Assembly (NCBI GenBank): GCA_000320545.1
Contig: ADNK01000544.1
Location: 131,569 to 195,568, forward strand
Source of the DNA: Bigelowiella natans CCMP2755
Lineage: Eukaryota; Cercozoa; Chlorarachniophyceae
DNA: 64,000 nucleotides
Reading direction: 5' to 3'
Within the stretch, counting starts at the first letter, position 1. Each line of letters starts with the position of its first letter. The position numbers and the translations under genes are program-made. Of this stretch, positions 34,468 through 45,858 are shown piece by piece. Under the pieces are notes generated by a model. It saw nothing but the letters and a program-made list of their open reading frames with translations. It ran no database searches and was not told where the DNA came from.

Positions 34468-37313
34468 TTGTTTCGGGACAAACAAATGTTATTTCATCCT
34501 CCAGTATGTTTTCTTCTTTTGAAATACATATCGAGTAGTGCGTGGTAGTCCCCTGCACTCAGCGATGGCCTTAATCTCCTCTACATTTCCAGCTCCATAA
34601 CTCCAAACTTCGTGTGCCATTCGCCACGGGTCTGCTTTTGAGCACTGCTTGATAAAGAAAGAAAGAGGTTGATTACTATGACCAACATGCACTAAATTGG
34701 AGCAAGGAGGATAAATGATGATAATAGCGTTGGGGGGGGGCTGAGGGGAGGGGCACCTGATTTGTGTCGTATCGATCAAACGGCTCAGTATTATAATGAA
34801 CGATATACACACCGCGTCTCTTCAAGTCTTTGATGATGAACTCGTCATCGTAAATTCCAACCCATATAAAAATATCACCCCTTTCCGCCTCTGGAGGATT
34901 CAATGGTTTCTCAAAGTATCTTACCCGTAAACCGAGCGACTTGAGTCCCTCGATTAACGTCATTACAATCATTCGAAGCTGTGCGTGGATGAATAAGTTA
35001 ATAAGATGATGGCGATAATGATGGTGGTGGTGGTGATGATACTGATGATGATGATAGTGACGAAGGATTTACTGACAGAAACTAATAATACAAGATGTGA
35101 ATGTGCCCACAAATTCATATTTGATATGCATGTATGTATGTATGTATGTATGTCTGTATGTTTGTGTTACCATGAAGACATATATAGAATAAGCCGTGTG
35201 CATTATATATACTGTTTGCACGTGATGAGGCAGTACGATCTCCCTCTGCATCTGATTGAAACCCATAAAACCATCATAAAAAATGCAATCACGTGGCGGC
35301 GAGGCAAATAAATACATGATCGCTTTCGCTCTTCATCGTTTCGGATCGAATTAGCTCTGGGACTATGTTTGCCCGTTTCATGAGCAAAAGTGGGCTAAAC
35401 CGGGACTTGAACATTTCCAATCGCTTTTGACTGAGCATTATTCTATCCTCTGAGCTCATTCGAGCAATCTTAAGGTAAGTCTCTTCAATCCTGCCCACTT
35501 CGACCTAGTAGTAGAACGGTGGTAAAGTGCAGCAAAACACATAGTAGTATCTTATTGTTTGGTGTACTTCGGTGACGATTCGATATGATATGGAGAGAAA
35601 TACTCCTTTAAGGCCAAACTTGTTCCCCTGCATCCCTAACCCCCTCTTTCCTTTTTCCCCTCTCTATTATTTTCTCTTTTATTCCTCAAAGCAGTAAACA
35701 GCCTCTATGCTCCTCTTCCCCTTCTATGTAATGTATTATTACAAAATCGACGATGCCCTCCCATAGTTTTTCTTCTTTCGGATGGCATCGTTCCGATATC
35801 AGCAACGCCCCCGTGCTTAGCAGAGGTCCTGTCTTTAGCGATGGCCGCGCTGTTTTCCCATTCGCAGAGACTTCGCATTGATTGTGTATGCTGAGGAAGA
35901 TTTTATCTTCCCCTCCTTCTGATCCCTCAATATGAGAGCGGAAATTGTGCTCATTTAAGCCCTCGTCAACGACGCCTAAATGCCTACTAAGTAGGGTTGA
36001 TTGTTGTAGATGTTGCCAGCAAAGAGAGAGAGAAGCTCCTAGCCCTTCTTTGCCAAAAAGGACGAGCTGGGGCATACTCCCTGACTGCTGTGATTTCAAA
36101 CATTAAGAGGGAGAAATACATCAATTTAGTCATTACTCAATTATCTCTTTTTTCTTCCGTGAGATATTATGCATTCGATTACTTTTGTTGGAGAATGCAT
36201 TCTAGGCGATCGGTTTAGAAAGCCCACAGGCAGATGACGGGCCTTCGGGGCATTGCGACAGGCAGAAATCGTGTCAACATTGCCGAGACCTGTGTCCCAG
36301 ACTTCGTGGAAAATATCAGAAAGTCCTACGTAGTCTATGCACCTGAGTTATTAAGTAGTTATATTGATTTTCTCCGGAACTTTAACCGCAGCTGCTTTGC
36401 AACAATATTGTTGACGAGACACTCGGGATTCGCCCCTGTCATTTGGAATACTCAGCGCATACTTTAGCCAAAATATACGGAAAATATACTGCCTCTGCAT
36501 ACGTAGCAAATACTTTTGAGGATATTACCTGTATGGGACCATGCTTTGATTGGCCTTCAAAGCTGCGAGGTCATTTTGAAATCCTGTCTGATACCACACA
36601 GTGATGACTCCCCTTTGCTTCAGAAGGCGAATGAAATAGAAGAGAGAGGACACGTCCTCTCCCACAAATATAGCCACGTCGCTAATCTTAGCTTCGTGTG
36701 GTAGATTAATATCGGGATCATCAAATAGATGCGTTCGGAACCTGCAATAGAAAGAATATAGTCATTGCAGCATCTTAACCACAAAGTTTCAATTTTTTCG
36801 AGTCTGAATGATTTCAACTTTGGTATCGTAGTTGTCGCGTTGCAATAATACACATAAACTTATGTATTATTAGAGCAACCCAAGCGCGTTAAATCCCTCC
36901 AAAGCTGTCATTGCCATAGCCTGCGGTGTGAGAGCGCGAGAACTTAGGATAACGTATGCCGTGGCGTCAATGGTCAGATGCTCGATTTTAGACCCTATAT
37001 GTATTGTATCAACAACAAAATTATACATCGGAGCATTCATACAGGTGTAAATTACGCACAGGGTACCTTGAAATTTGTTGTCGAGACTGATCGATTTTGG
37101 GAAAACTTCATCGATTGGTTGGACAACTTCATCAATTGGGGCGGATTCGGAAATCCTCGACGATAAATTTACGTCGGACTTGATGAGGAAAATCGTTAGC
37201 AGCGCCAATAAGACCGCAAGCCGCACACGATTTGATGAAGTCGTGCAAAGATACGATAATTTATTTTGCAGTCCCAAATTGTGGCCCCACGCCCCTCTCT
37301 CCCCCTCCCCCAT
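31469..37313 (-). CDS. Type II membrane protein with three tandem glycosyltransferase-like domains
   Basis: The first exon (37313-36870) starts MGEGERGAWGHN and has a single transmembrane helix at residues 30-44 (VRLAVLLALLTIFLI), the layout of Golgi type II glycosyltransferases. Three copies of one domain follow, at about 37000-35340, 35330-33290 and 33280-31469. Shared motifs in order: MTALEGFNALGL / MTLIEGLKSLGL; SDVAIFVG / GDIFIWVG / HDVAIWVG; VWYQTGF / VHYNTEP / VLYQTEP; EVWDTGLGN / EVWSYGAGN / EIWDYGAGN; RHLPVGF / RHVPAGY; KIFLSIHNQC / KIFMSIHRPC; LISERCHPKEEKLWEGIVDF / LISERCHPKDEESWKGIVDF / FISQRCHHLDEALWNGIVDF. Each closes with an RWxxFxxRFxP helix. Two exons (35498-35289 and 33484-33230) contain the end of one copy and the start of the next, so this is one gene, not three. 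The fold resembles GT-B/CgeB-type transferases (inference); donor and acceptor are unknown. Exact exon ends near microsatellites are uncertain. Confidence 0.7.
32942..33003 (+). repeat. (TG)n microsatellite in the glycosyltransferase gene
   Basis: Long TG run in the intron between the join exon of the second and third domains and the next exon. A shorter TG run is at 32364-32383. Confidence 0.92.
33806..33860 (+). repeat. (CA)n then (TA)n microsatellite
   Basis: Intronic compound repeat in the second glycosyltransferase-like domain. Confidence 0.9.
34415..34462 (+). repeat. (GA)n microsatellite
   Basis: About 23 GA units in an intron of the glycosyltransferase gene. Confidence 0.93.
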
Positions 37314-38241
37314 CAGAGCGAAAGACCGAACACGTGCGTCAGGTTACGAGCATTCACTTCTGGAAGGTGTTCGGTATCGTCGTGTCACAATGTGCATTAA
37401 TAGTCCAGGTTTAGACCACGACGACATGGAATGTACAAACGAACAACAGCCTACGTTTAGACCACTACGACTTACAGAGATTCCAAGCGAAGGAGGAGAA
37501 ACCGAAAGAAACGGCAACAGGGCAACAATGCATTCCATTTTTATCTGAAATGGTTCGAAGCACGTGTAATCCAGCCCCAAAATGGGACCAATTTCTGAAA
37601 GTCTCAGTTGTGAAATTGGGCTCAAGCCTGCTGCATTAATGGTAATTTTTTAAGACGACTTCGAAAATAGATTGTCTCTCTTATAATTCGTAATCAAGTT
37701 CAGCTCTGGGAAAGAGGGCCAGAATCTGGTTCGAACGAATAGAAAGATAAAGAATACATATTTTTACAGATCTCAGACGCGAAACTAAGCTTATTGGATA
37801 AATGCGACATACATAATATAAACTTTACATGCGATTTTCACGTCGATCTGAATATATATTGCCAGGGCTTAGACTGTTAATTTCCTAACGAGAGGGGGAA
37901 GCAAGGAGGTGGAGCTCGCGAACGAAGGAGCACGATTCAACAGAGCATACAGGAGGAGCAACACGTCTAGATCTAGGCAAGAGATACTGATAGAAGTAGA
38001 AATTGCTGTGAACGCCTTCCTCTGACGAAGCTGGATCTCTCTCAGCAAGGTAAAGCGGATACTTTCCACGTCGTCCTTATGTATTGGTACTCACTTATAG
38101 AACGCATGCGCTTGTCAGCGCGTTATATGTTCTAAGGTGTAATCTCGACGTTTTTTGGTTTATCATCTAATTTTGTTAGTTATACGGATTAGTTTCATTC
38201 GCTGTTATTATTGGTGAAGTATACGCATATGTAAACACAGA
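37314..38241. other. Head-to-head gap between the glycosyltransferase gene and the C-F-P repeat gene
   Basis: Open frames here are short and lack motifs. The right half is A+T-rich. No composition island, palindrome cluster or gene is seen; the gap probably holds both promoters. Confidence 0.5.
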
Positions 38242-41200
38242 ATGGAGACGAAGAACACCTCAATCGACAATTTAGTCGGAAAACTGAAGACGGGGGGGAT
38301 ATCTAAGACCGAGGTACTTCGTTCAACTTTATTGTGATATATATTTCCTGAATAATGTGGAAAATGTGCTCCTCGTGATCAACCCTCTTCCCTCTTTGTA
38401 GCTGTTTTCCCAGCTCTCTGCCTTATACGAAGTGGATACGGGGAGAGGAGAGGAAGAAGAACCTACCAACGCGGCCTCTATGTCGCCGAAACAAGAGTAA
38501 GTTTTCTAAATTAACCTCAATGTAGCAACTACATAATGTGTGCAATCAAGTGCTGGGCCTTTATGACTTCTCTACCTCCACCCCATACCAGAGATAACAA
38601 GTACAATAGCTCTGAGAAGCGAAAGAAAATAGAGGATCTGCTAGAAAACTTCAAGATGGTTAGCAATGAAACACTTTATGCCTAAGGACTAACCAATAAT
38701 CATAATTTATTCTCACTGCGAACACAAGTGAGACCCTCAAAAAGAAAATATGTAAAATTAAAAATTATACATTTTGTTTCCTTCTCTGGGTTACCTTACA
38801 CAAAATGAATTGGAAATGATAGAAAGCACTGAACGTACACCCTGATTTTTTCTTTCAGTCTCTCGACAATGACGACGACGAGAATGAAGAACAAGATCCC
38901 GTTGGAGAGATGTCGCGAATGGCTGCAGTTGGAGGAGGAGCAGAAGGTTGTGATATGAGAGTACACATGTAATACACTTTTTTGTGATAATTGTGCGTTG
39001 CAATGATATTCAGAAGAACTAGATGTCGACGGTATTCAACAATCGACCGAACGTGTACTGAAAAATCTCAAGGAATCTATGAACTCGGAATTTAACTTCA
39101 ATCCGGTATGTGCGCTGATAGCATGGCAAACAGCACATCTGCCAACAAAGCATATTTAATCGCTCCTGCATAAATAAATACACAACTTGGGATTTCACAG
39201 CTTGATCACGTGACGCTATTGCCTGCCTCTTACATGTAGTACGCGGAAGACGAAACATACTCTAATGTCGAGCACCAAGAGTCAGTGGAAAGTCGCTTTC
39301 GCTACCAGAACAATGCAGCAGCGCAGGAACTTGCAAATATCCCATATTATGAACGTTTGTACCGCCCTCAATATGGCCCTCGCAGCCGAGAAGTAAGCAA
39401 AATAGTGTTATTCATTATTTAATATTCATATATCCTGATAAGGTGTAAATAAAAAGCTGCCTGTTTTCATACTTCACTCACACTAGCCAAAAACAAACCT
39501 TTAGGTGCGGATCAAACAGTTAGAAGCCATCATGCTGTCGAACGAGAAAAAAGAATGCAGCTTCAAGCCCGAAATTAAGAAGATGCCTGGCTTGCACGAT
39601 AATCGTGACGGCGGACGCATGGCGATAGTGGAGCGCCTCTATGCGTGGGAGTCGAAGAAGAAGAAAAACAAGAAGAAAAAGGGGATAGAAAGAGTGAAAA
39701 AGGAGCTTGATTCATGTTCTTTTAAACCTGAGCTGAATAAAACCTCGCTCATGCTCTCCTCCTGCGCGCGTCAAGATATCAGGAACGTATCACTTCGGTC
39801 ACAGGCGCGGGCAAAGCTAGTGGAAAGGGAGATCAGGAAACAGCAGGAAGCCGAGTTTTACGAAGAGTGCACCTTCCACCCTGTCATTAATCGAAACTCG
39901 CGGGATATGGTCTCGAGGAATCGTAGTCTTCAGTCCTACAGCCAGCGCAGCAAGAAGAATGAACAGCGCGTGTTAGAGGCGGCAATGAGAGAGTGTACGT
40001 TCATGCCAAAGACCAATCCTGTAAAAAAGTCTATGCAAGCCGCAAACCTCTACTTAGAAATGACTCCTTTTGAGCGCCTCAGCCAGCCTGCACAGAAGTA
40101 ATAACAATAACAGCATTTGCAGCTGTATGTAGACATTCGTAGTAGATGTAGAAGGAATGCGTTATATAAATGAGTAGTGTAGGATGAACAGAAGGTTCAA
40201 CTTTCTACTACTACATCACTAAACCATTACCTCGATTACATTCTTAGTCCTCTTTCTCTTTCTCCTCGTTTTATTCTTGGTAAAGGTATGCTAACAATGA
40301 GATGTGGCCGGATGAGTACGGGCAGTACCCTGACGAAGAAAGACCGGGGAGTGCTAGAGAGCACTCTCGGATATCCCTCGTTACCACAGGCATTAGCCCT
40401 AAAAGTAAAAGCTATTATGATACTCCTAGCGAGGGCTTAAATAGTGGTGATAATTATGGTCTGATGATGAAGAAGAGGGGGGAGGAGGGGGAGCACAATT
40501 ACGTTGTCTGTTAGATTATCTCATCATAATCATCACTTTTCGTCGCTTGCACTTTAACTATGGTCTAAAATACTAATTGATACATTGGCTGCTGTCTCCC
40601 TAGATATCTCTGCACCCTCCCCCTCTTTTCTGGAACGAAGTCGGCAGCACTTGGAACGTAAGCAGCGGACTGTGGAGAAGCTACTAGCTCAGGAGCAGGA
40701 AAGGCTGTACAAGCCGAAGCTCAATAAGAAATCAGTCAAAATGGCCCGGGGCAAGTTCTATGACAGGCTGGGGAAGGTACAATAATTATGCTAACATGCG
40801 ATGTAGCAATAGTACCAGAATGCTTCTTGTTTCTTGCCCTGTTTATTCTGTAGTTGCCGCTTATTACTGTGACAATTTTGTCGTTGGATAGGATGTGACG
40901 AAGCGCACCTTATCCCAGACCTTACGCGAGAAGGCCAAGGACGAAGTCTCGAAAGAGTGCACATTTAGCCCGCAGATAAATATCATGTCCAAAAATCTCA
41001 AACCAAGGAGCCGGAAGGAGATGAGTGAGGGCGATGTCGCACTCCGCTCCTCCAAGCTCGAGCTCGCTCGCATGTATGCCCGAAAGCAGGAACTCAGTAA
41101 TGTAACCTTCAAGCCTCAAAGGTGAGTCTGATATGCATGTACACATGTTGGCACTCCTTCTCAACATTTTTTTACATCGGTGCGGACAAAATGCTACTGC

Positions 41201-41617
41201 TACCTCTGATGCTGATTTTACGGCACCAAAAGGCACACAAAAAATCGTTTCTGGGACAATTATGCAAAGAGCAGAATCAAGTGCACTAGCGAACCACACA
41301 GCTACACAGAACGTGTGATGGAAATGGAAGCGCGAAAGCAGGAACACCTGGAGAGAAAGAAGGCCGAATTGGAGGAAAGGGAGCTAGGCATGTGTACGTT
41401 TAGACCTGAGACGAAGGACGCACCAGAATTTGTCAAACGCATTGGTTAGTGATGACTCCTACCACATTTTTGATAATAAATAAGTGGATAATTTTAGCTA
41501 CGTTTTATGCCTTTGCCTAATTTTTCCACAAATCGTTAATGTGCATCTACAGCCGATAGCATGAAAGCGTCCAAGAAGAATCAGAAAAAGAAGAAGATTA
41601 AGCCGGACTGGAAGTGA
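38242..41617 (+). CDS. Repeated C-[ST]-F-x-P motif protein, probably cytoskeletal or ciliary
   Basis: Start METKNTSIDNLVGKLKTGG, with many exons. The N-terminal third is acidic (SLDNDDDENEEQDPVGEMSR). From 39505 on, a motif recurs at intervals of about 25-75 residues: ECSFKPEIKK, SCSFKPELNK, ECTFHPVINR, ECTFMPKTNP, LYKPKLNKKS, ECTFSPQINI, NVTFKPQR and MCTFRPETKD. Long basic helices lie between copies (ARAKLVEREIRKQQEAEFYE, RSRQHLERKQRTVEKLLAQE). The apparent stop after AQK near 40101 is removed by a GTAATA donor, and the frame resumes at YANNEMWPDEYGQY. It ends KKIKPDWK with TGA at 41615-41617. Proteins with many such motifs are widespread in flagellated protists. A cytoskeletal role is inferred from this and the helical charge pattern; I know no named family. 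Confidence 0.65.
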
Positions 41618-42774
41618 TACTACTCCAAATGGGACATGTCTAAAGGTACGGTCAGTTTTGGACCATCATCACGTCGACATGCGAGCCAGCTTCGAAGGGA
41701 CCAGGACCGGGGAAGTGCGTGTGTGTCTTTCAAAATGGTGAGGGACACATGTGAATCTGCAAGAAGAATCAGACAATACCTAGAACACCCCTCCAGGTTA
41801 CAACAAAGACAATAGAGAAGAGGAAAGCTGTCATTAGTCTCAGTAGCAGCGGCATTTTGCACATGTAGTAAAATCTGACAGAGCTGTACGAGGCAGCCAT
41901 ACATCTGTGCTTCTCTTTCAGCTGTTGTTAGTCATGATGATGTGCATAAGCACATCATCGTCACAGCATGGCAGCCACGTACATGGCCACACGACGACAA
42001 TTTTATGCATGGCTACTGGTTTACAGTGGATTGCACGCAGATGTAGATGCATTGCATTAATGACGCGCACATTTCATTCAAAATTTCCTTTATATTTGCG
42101 TGCACTTTTTTGCACCATGCACCACAATCAAAATGCGTTGGATCCACACTAAACTTCGAGCTGCGTATTGCAGTGTCCTCACCATGCACTTACTTCAAGA
42201 TTCACAACTTGTACTTATAGTTGCCCAGCGGTTGTCACCAAAGCCATTTGTGCCGCGGGCTGGAATTGCCTGGGTTGGGCGACTAGTGTTAGCAGCTTGA
42301 TGACTCAAAAAGTAATTTGATTCATACGCGTCCAACCGCACGCGCGCGTTCATTTGCGCGCTTTAGCATGGTGCAACGGAACAAGCAAAGCTTGCAGCAG
42401 GCACAGGATCAGAAGAAGGCTATAGGCATGGGAGAAGAAGGAGAAGAGGAAGAAGAAGCAAGAGGTATTGAACAAGAAGAAGGTGTTAGCACAGGGCTGA
42501 AGTGCAGAGTGATGAACGAAGAGATTCCAATGGTGCATCACGTGCCCAAGCAGCCCTTAAGGGAATTGTTTCGACCAAGGTTGAGTGAAGTCGAATGAAT
42601 GAATGAAGCACAGAATCTGCATCACCAAAAGGATCACAGGGCATGCCAAGAGGGAGAAGAAGAAGAATTGATTCGAGCAAGGTTGAACAGAATCTGCATC
42701 ACCGAATGCGCCATTGCCGCATTATCATCAATGTCAACCTGAACCGAATGTAACGTAAAACCGTTTAAAATAAA
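41618..42774. other. Tail-to-tail gap with composition island (about 41620-42740)
   Basis: This gap lies between the C-F-P repeat gene and the oxygenase-like gene. It is rich in TGCA, CACATG and GCGCG words. A purine-rich patch (42390-42480 and 42640-42690) gives a spurious Glu-rich frame. No gene is supported. Confidence 0.65.
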
Positions 42775-43893
42775 TTAGACTGACTTCTGTTTTGTCTCAA
42801 CAGATGAGCTGAACTTAGAGCCCTTAATTATTCGGGCCTTCGGCATTACTCCTAATGGGTTTGCCGTTGAATGCTGCTCGTACCATGCCGAGAGCTCTCC
42901 AGTTACTAATCGAAAGAACTGCCTGTACCCCCCTTTTCCACCGGGAAGTGGCAAACTCTCGTGGGGCGTCATATCTGTCAACCAATACAGATAATTGGCA
43001 CTCATTTTCTCTGGCTCCCCACACCACTCACTCAAATGCTCGCATTCTCCATGAGGTCCCACGACGCCTCGTGTTTTCTTTATCTTCGCCGGCCACACTT
43101 GGCATGAACCGGAAACGGTCGAGGCCATGTATAACCCTCCAAGAAACGTTTCTTTTCTTCCTCGAAAAAGGCCACAACCCCATCTGCTGCCGTATGCAGG
43201 CTTAAAAATGCTCTTTCCATCCGCCGAATACTCCACAAACTCACCCGGCCTGTCCGTGTGCATCCCGCCCCGCCGCTGAGGTTGGTTTGGCTGCACATAT
43301 GACTCTTGAACGGTAAGATAGACCACGTCTTCAATTCGCTTTCCAGGTCCTGTTAGGCTACAGGCCGAGATGACGGGCAGGTAGCCGTGTAAGGATTTCG
43401 GAAGTGTTTTTTCCGGGTTCCGAGGGTCAAAAGGCATCATATTGACATTGATGTCAGTGGGTTTTGGAAACTTGACCACGTTAATCAAAGCGTAAGGGAG
43501 ATCCACGTTCACCTCATTTCCCCTTCTGGATCGTAAGTGTTGGATCTTTAGCCCTGGGTGACGGAAAATGCTCTCTTTGTAGCCGGGAACGATGTAACCC
43601 TTCCAAATTATCTTCCAGATTTCACTATGGGACTTCAAGATGTGTAGCGAGCATTTCGGATCATACATTCCAGCCAGTAGCGTCCTCACCACCGGATTTA
43701 GCGCCGCTGATGCGAGGTCATCGTTTACCTCATCCGAGCTGTCTTTCTCATCTATCGGAAAAGGAGGATCGTAGTAGTCATTAGAATTGTCTCTGGGGTG
43801 CACATAATCCTCTCGATGTTGTAGGTTGAATTCCAATGCGCAAAATCCACCAACATTGAAAGGGCAAGTTTCCCTCATAGACGAAAGAAGCAT
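42775..43893 (-). CDS. 2-oxoglutarate/Fe(II) oxygenase-like protein, 372 aa, intronless
   Basis: A single frame starting MLLSSMRETCPFNVGGFCAL. An acidic linker (residues about 30-55) precedes the core. Around residue 211 it reads GGMHTDRPGEF, a plausible H-x-D iron pair. YGSRWGCGLF and GGLYMASTVSGSCQVW follow. Near residue 310, LTDMTPHESLPLPGG supplies a later His, and about 14 residues on, RQFFRLV supplies an Arg at the position that binds 2-oxoglutarate in this fold. The conserved end WYEQHSTANPLGVMP follows. The H-x-D ... H ... R order and spacing fit a double-stranded beta-helix oxygenase, and the closing motifs recall a family I associate with algae and other protists. The substrate is unknown. 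No signal peptide is seen. The family assignment rests on motif reading only. Confidence 0.6.
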   Translation of the reverse strand: MLLSSMRETCPFNVGGFCALEFNLQHREDYVHPRDNSNDYYDPPFPIDEKDSSDEVNDDLASAALNPVVRTLLAGMYDPKCSLHILKSHSEIWKIIWKGYIVPGYKESIFRHPGLKIQHLRSRRGNEVNVDLPYALINVVKFPKPTDINVNMMPFDPRNPEKTLPKSLHGYLPVISACSLTGPGKRIEDVVYLTVQESYVQPNQPQRRGGMHTDRPGEFVEYSADGKSIFKPAYGSRWGCGLFRGRKETFLGGLYMASTVSGSCQVWPAKIKKTRGVVGPHGECEHLSEWCGEPEKMSANYLYWLTDMTPHESLPLPGGKGGYRQFFRLVTGELSAWYEQHSTANPLGVMPKARIIKGSKFSSSVETKQKSV

Positions 43894-44122
43894 CCCATTA
43901 GAGTGCTTAAGGACGCGGCAGCAGTTACCGGTACGAGTGGAAACTGATCCTCATGAAAACCAGCAGGAATTGTTGGCATTTTTGACCTGCGACATGACTG
44001 TTACCTCAAATGAACTAGTGAACTACCAAATTAGCAGTGATTTGTAAACCTGGGCGTTAGAATCTGTCCTCCCCAGCAGCTGTTTGTGTTTGCCACCGAT
44101 GTTCCTGCTAAAAACGTGCTAA
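43894..44122. other. 229-base head-to-head gap
   Basis: Compact shared upstream region between the oxygenase-like gene and the two-pass membrane protein; no island and no repeat. Confidence 0.6.
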
Positions 44123-45858
44123 ATGAGGCCAGGGGACGAGGATACTAAAGGCGATAAACGCTCTGACAGGTATTTGAGTCTTCGGTGTACGATCTGGGAA
44201 GTGACATGCTAAGATTGACTGCTGCTTTTTTTACGACTACCAAGTTGCTTCCGAAGTTGTGTGGCTGCCTGTAAACGACTTTGCCAAACCTGCACACTCT
44301 TCTACATCTTTGGGAAAACTCCGAAACCTTCCCGATGCCTTCTGGACGGATGGCGGGAAAGGGTGATGTGTGTGGTGAGAACCATATGCTTATAAATATA
44401 TTTAATCTCGTTTGGATAAATTGCTGTTATTATCATATATTAGGTAGCAGCGATTGTTCTTCTTGCGACATTTGGCTGGAACATTGCCTTAAATACCAGC
44501 AATCTGGAAAGATCTAGAACTTCTCCCATCGCGTCTATCAAGTACTATGAACAGTCAGAGCTGAAGAAGTAAGCTATTATCTCTCTGAATGATCAGATCG
44601 TATATAGATTTGTGAATATTGATTATGGCTACTGGTTTTATTATTTGTTTCAAGATGGGGCCTAGTTCTTTGTCAGCCTAAATATAATCTTCATGGAGGA
44701 AATCTTTGTACAATTCCGGATTACATCTTCGTTGGAGAAAATGCTACACAAGTTGGTGCCGGTCGTGAAGTTCATAAAGTCGAAGTTTCCAGTGGGTCGT
44801 ACCAATTTGCCAAATATGCTCCGATTCCCACGGTAGATGGTGAGGAAATCTTCCCAACCCTTGCACCCTATCTTAGCGTGTGCTACGATTTGGATCCATT
44901 CTACAGTTCGGAAGGGTCAGCATATGAGATGACGGCATCACGAGAGGACATCGTAGGGAAGAATGAAAATCTGATTTTTAAGTTCGGCTGGGTTAATGGT
45001 AGCCAGAATTTCGACCCGAAGGGCTTCTGCCATGTGTTATCGTTGAATGGATACGTTCGCTCATCATCTGGGAAAATAGAGACAGCAGCAAGCCGATCGG
45101 CCTTTTCGCTGCAGTCCTATACAAATATTGACGCCTGGAATAAGGCTTACACCATACGGTCGCGCATTATTGAGCATGCGAAGATAGGTGGGACAATCGA
45201 GAGATATCTTGAGATCCAGGCAATAAAACAGGGCGATATTTCCACATCGAAAGTTGTCGATAACGAGGTTGCCACAAGATACGCCAGAGACTTGTTCGTA
45301 GAAATCCATATCGAGAATCCATTGGGTATTGTGTACACAGTTCAACGAATCGAAGATAGGATTTCTTTTGGATGGAGCGATTTCCTCACAGCTACGCTAG
45401 CTTTCATCGGACTGCTTCAATCCGTCTTCTTCCTATTCTTCACGATTGGTAATGAAAGCGGGTGTGTGTGTGTGTGTGTTTGTGTGTGTGTGTTGTTCAT
45501 TTATACCAGTGTTGCCAAACAGGAATGATTTTCTTAAAGCTATCTTTGATTCGCATACAATTTGATTTTTGGTCGCGCTTCAGATCCTTACACCAAAGCG
45601 TTTTACTTCAAGCATGGAAAGCGGGCTCAGATTCTGCGAAAGAGCTTTAATGACAAATTCCCAATGCTCGGAAGCGAATGGACAAAAATGTCAAACCCTA
45701 GTCTTATGGAGAAGAAAATGGGACAAATTGTTCGTGAATCCGACACAAACGTCTCGGTTATCTTAAGGCCTCGAGTTGAAAAACGGTCACCCCCACATAG
45801 ATTGTCTGTGGAGGGAGGGGACGCATTAAGATGGAAGATTGCAACTCACAAAATATAA
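44123..45858 (+). CDS. Two-pass membrane protein with large Cys-containing extracytosolic loop
   Basis: Start MRPGDEDTKGDKRSD (44123). A cytosolic exon follows (YQVASEVVWLPVNDFAKPAH, about 44237-44362), then TM1 (VAAIVLLATFGWNIAL, from about 44443). A loop of about 230 residues follows with four Cys in LVLCQPKYN, LCTIPDYIF, SVCYDLDPF and GFCHVLSLNG and N-glycosylation sequons (NAT, NGS). TM2 reads FLTATLAFIGLLQSVFFLFF (about 45390-45450). A (GT)n intron (about 45461-45494) separates a basic cytosolic tail (AFYFKHGKRAQILRKSF) ending WKIATHKI. Short cytosolic ends, two helices and one big disulphide-bearing loop form the topology of ASIC/ENaC- and P2X-type channel subunits. The sequence just before TM2 (RISFGWSDFLTATLAF) loosely recalls that arrangement. 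This is topological similarity only; no channel signature is certain. Confidence 0.6.

Noticed and set aside
31469-37313. Three separate tandem glycosyltransferase genes
   Set aside because: Two exons contain the end of one copy and the beginning of the next in one frame, and only the first copy has a membrane anchor, so a single fused gene fits better.
42317-42598. 93-codon Glu-rich plus-strand frame
   Set aside because: Purine-rich low-complexity DNA in a tail-to-tail island; no motif and no partner exons.
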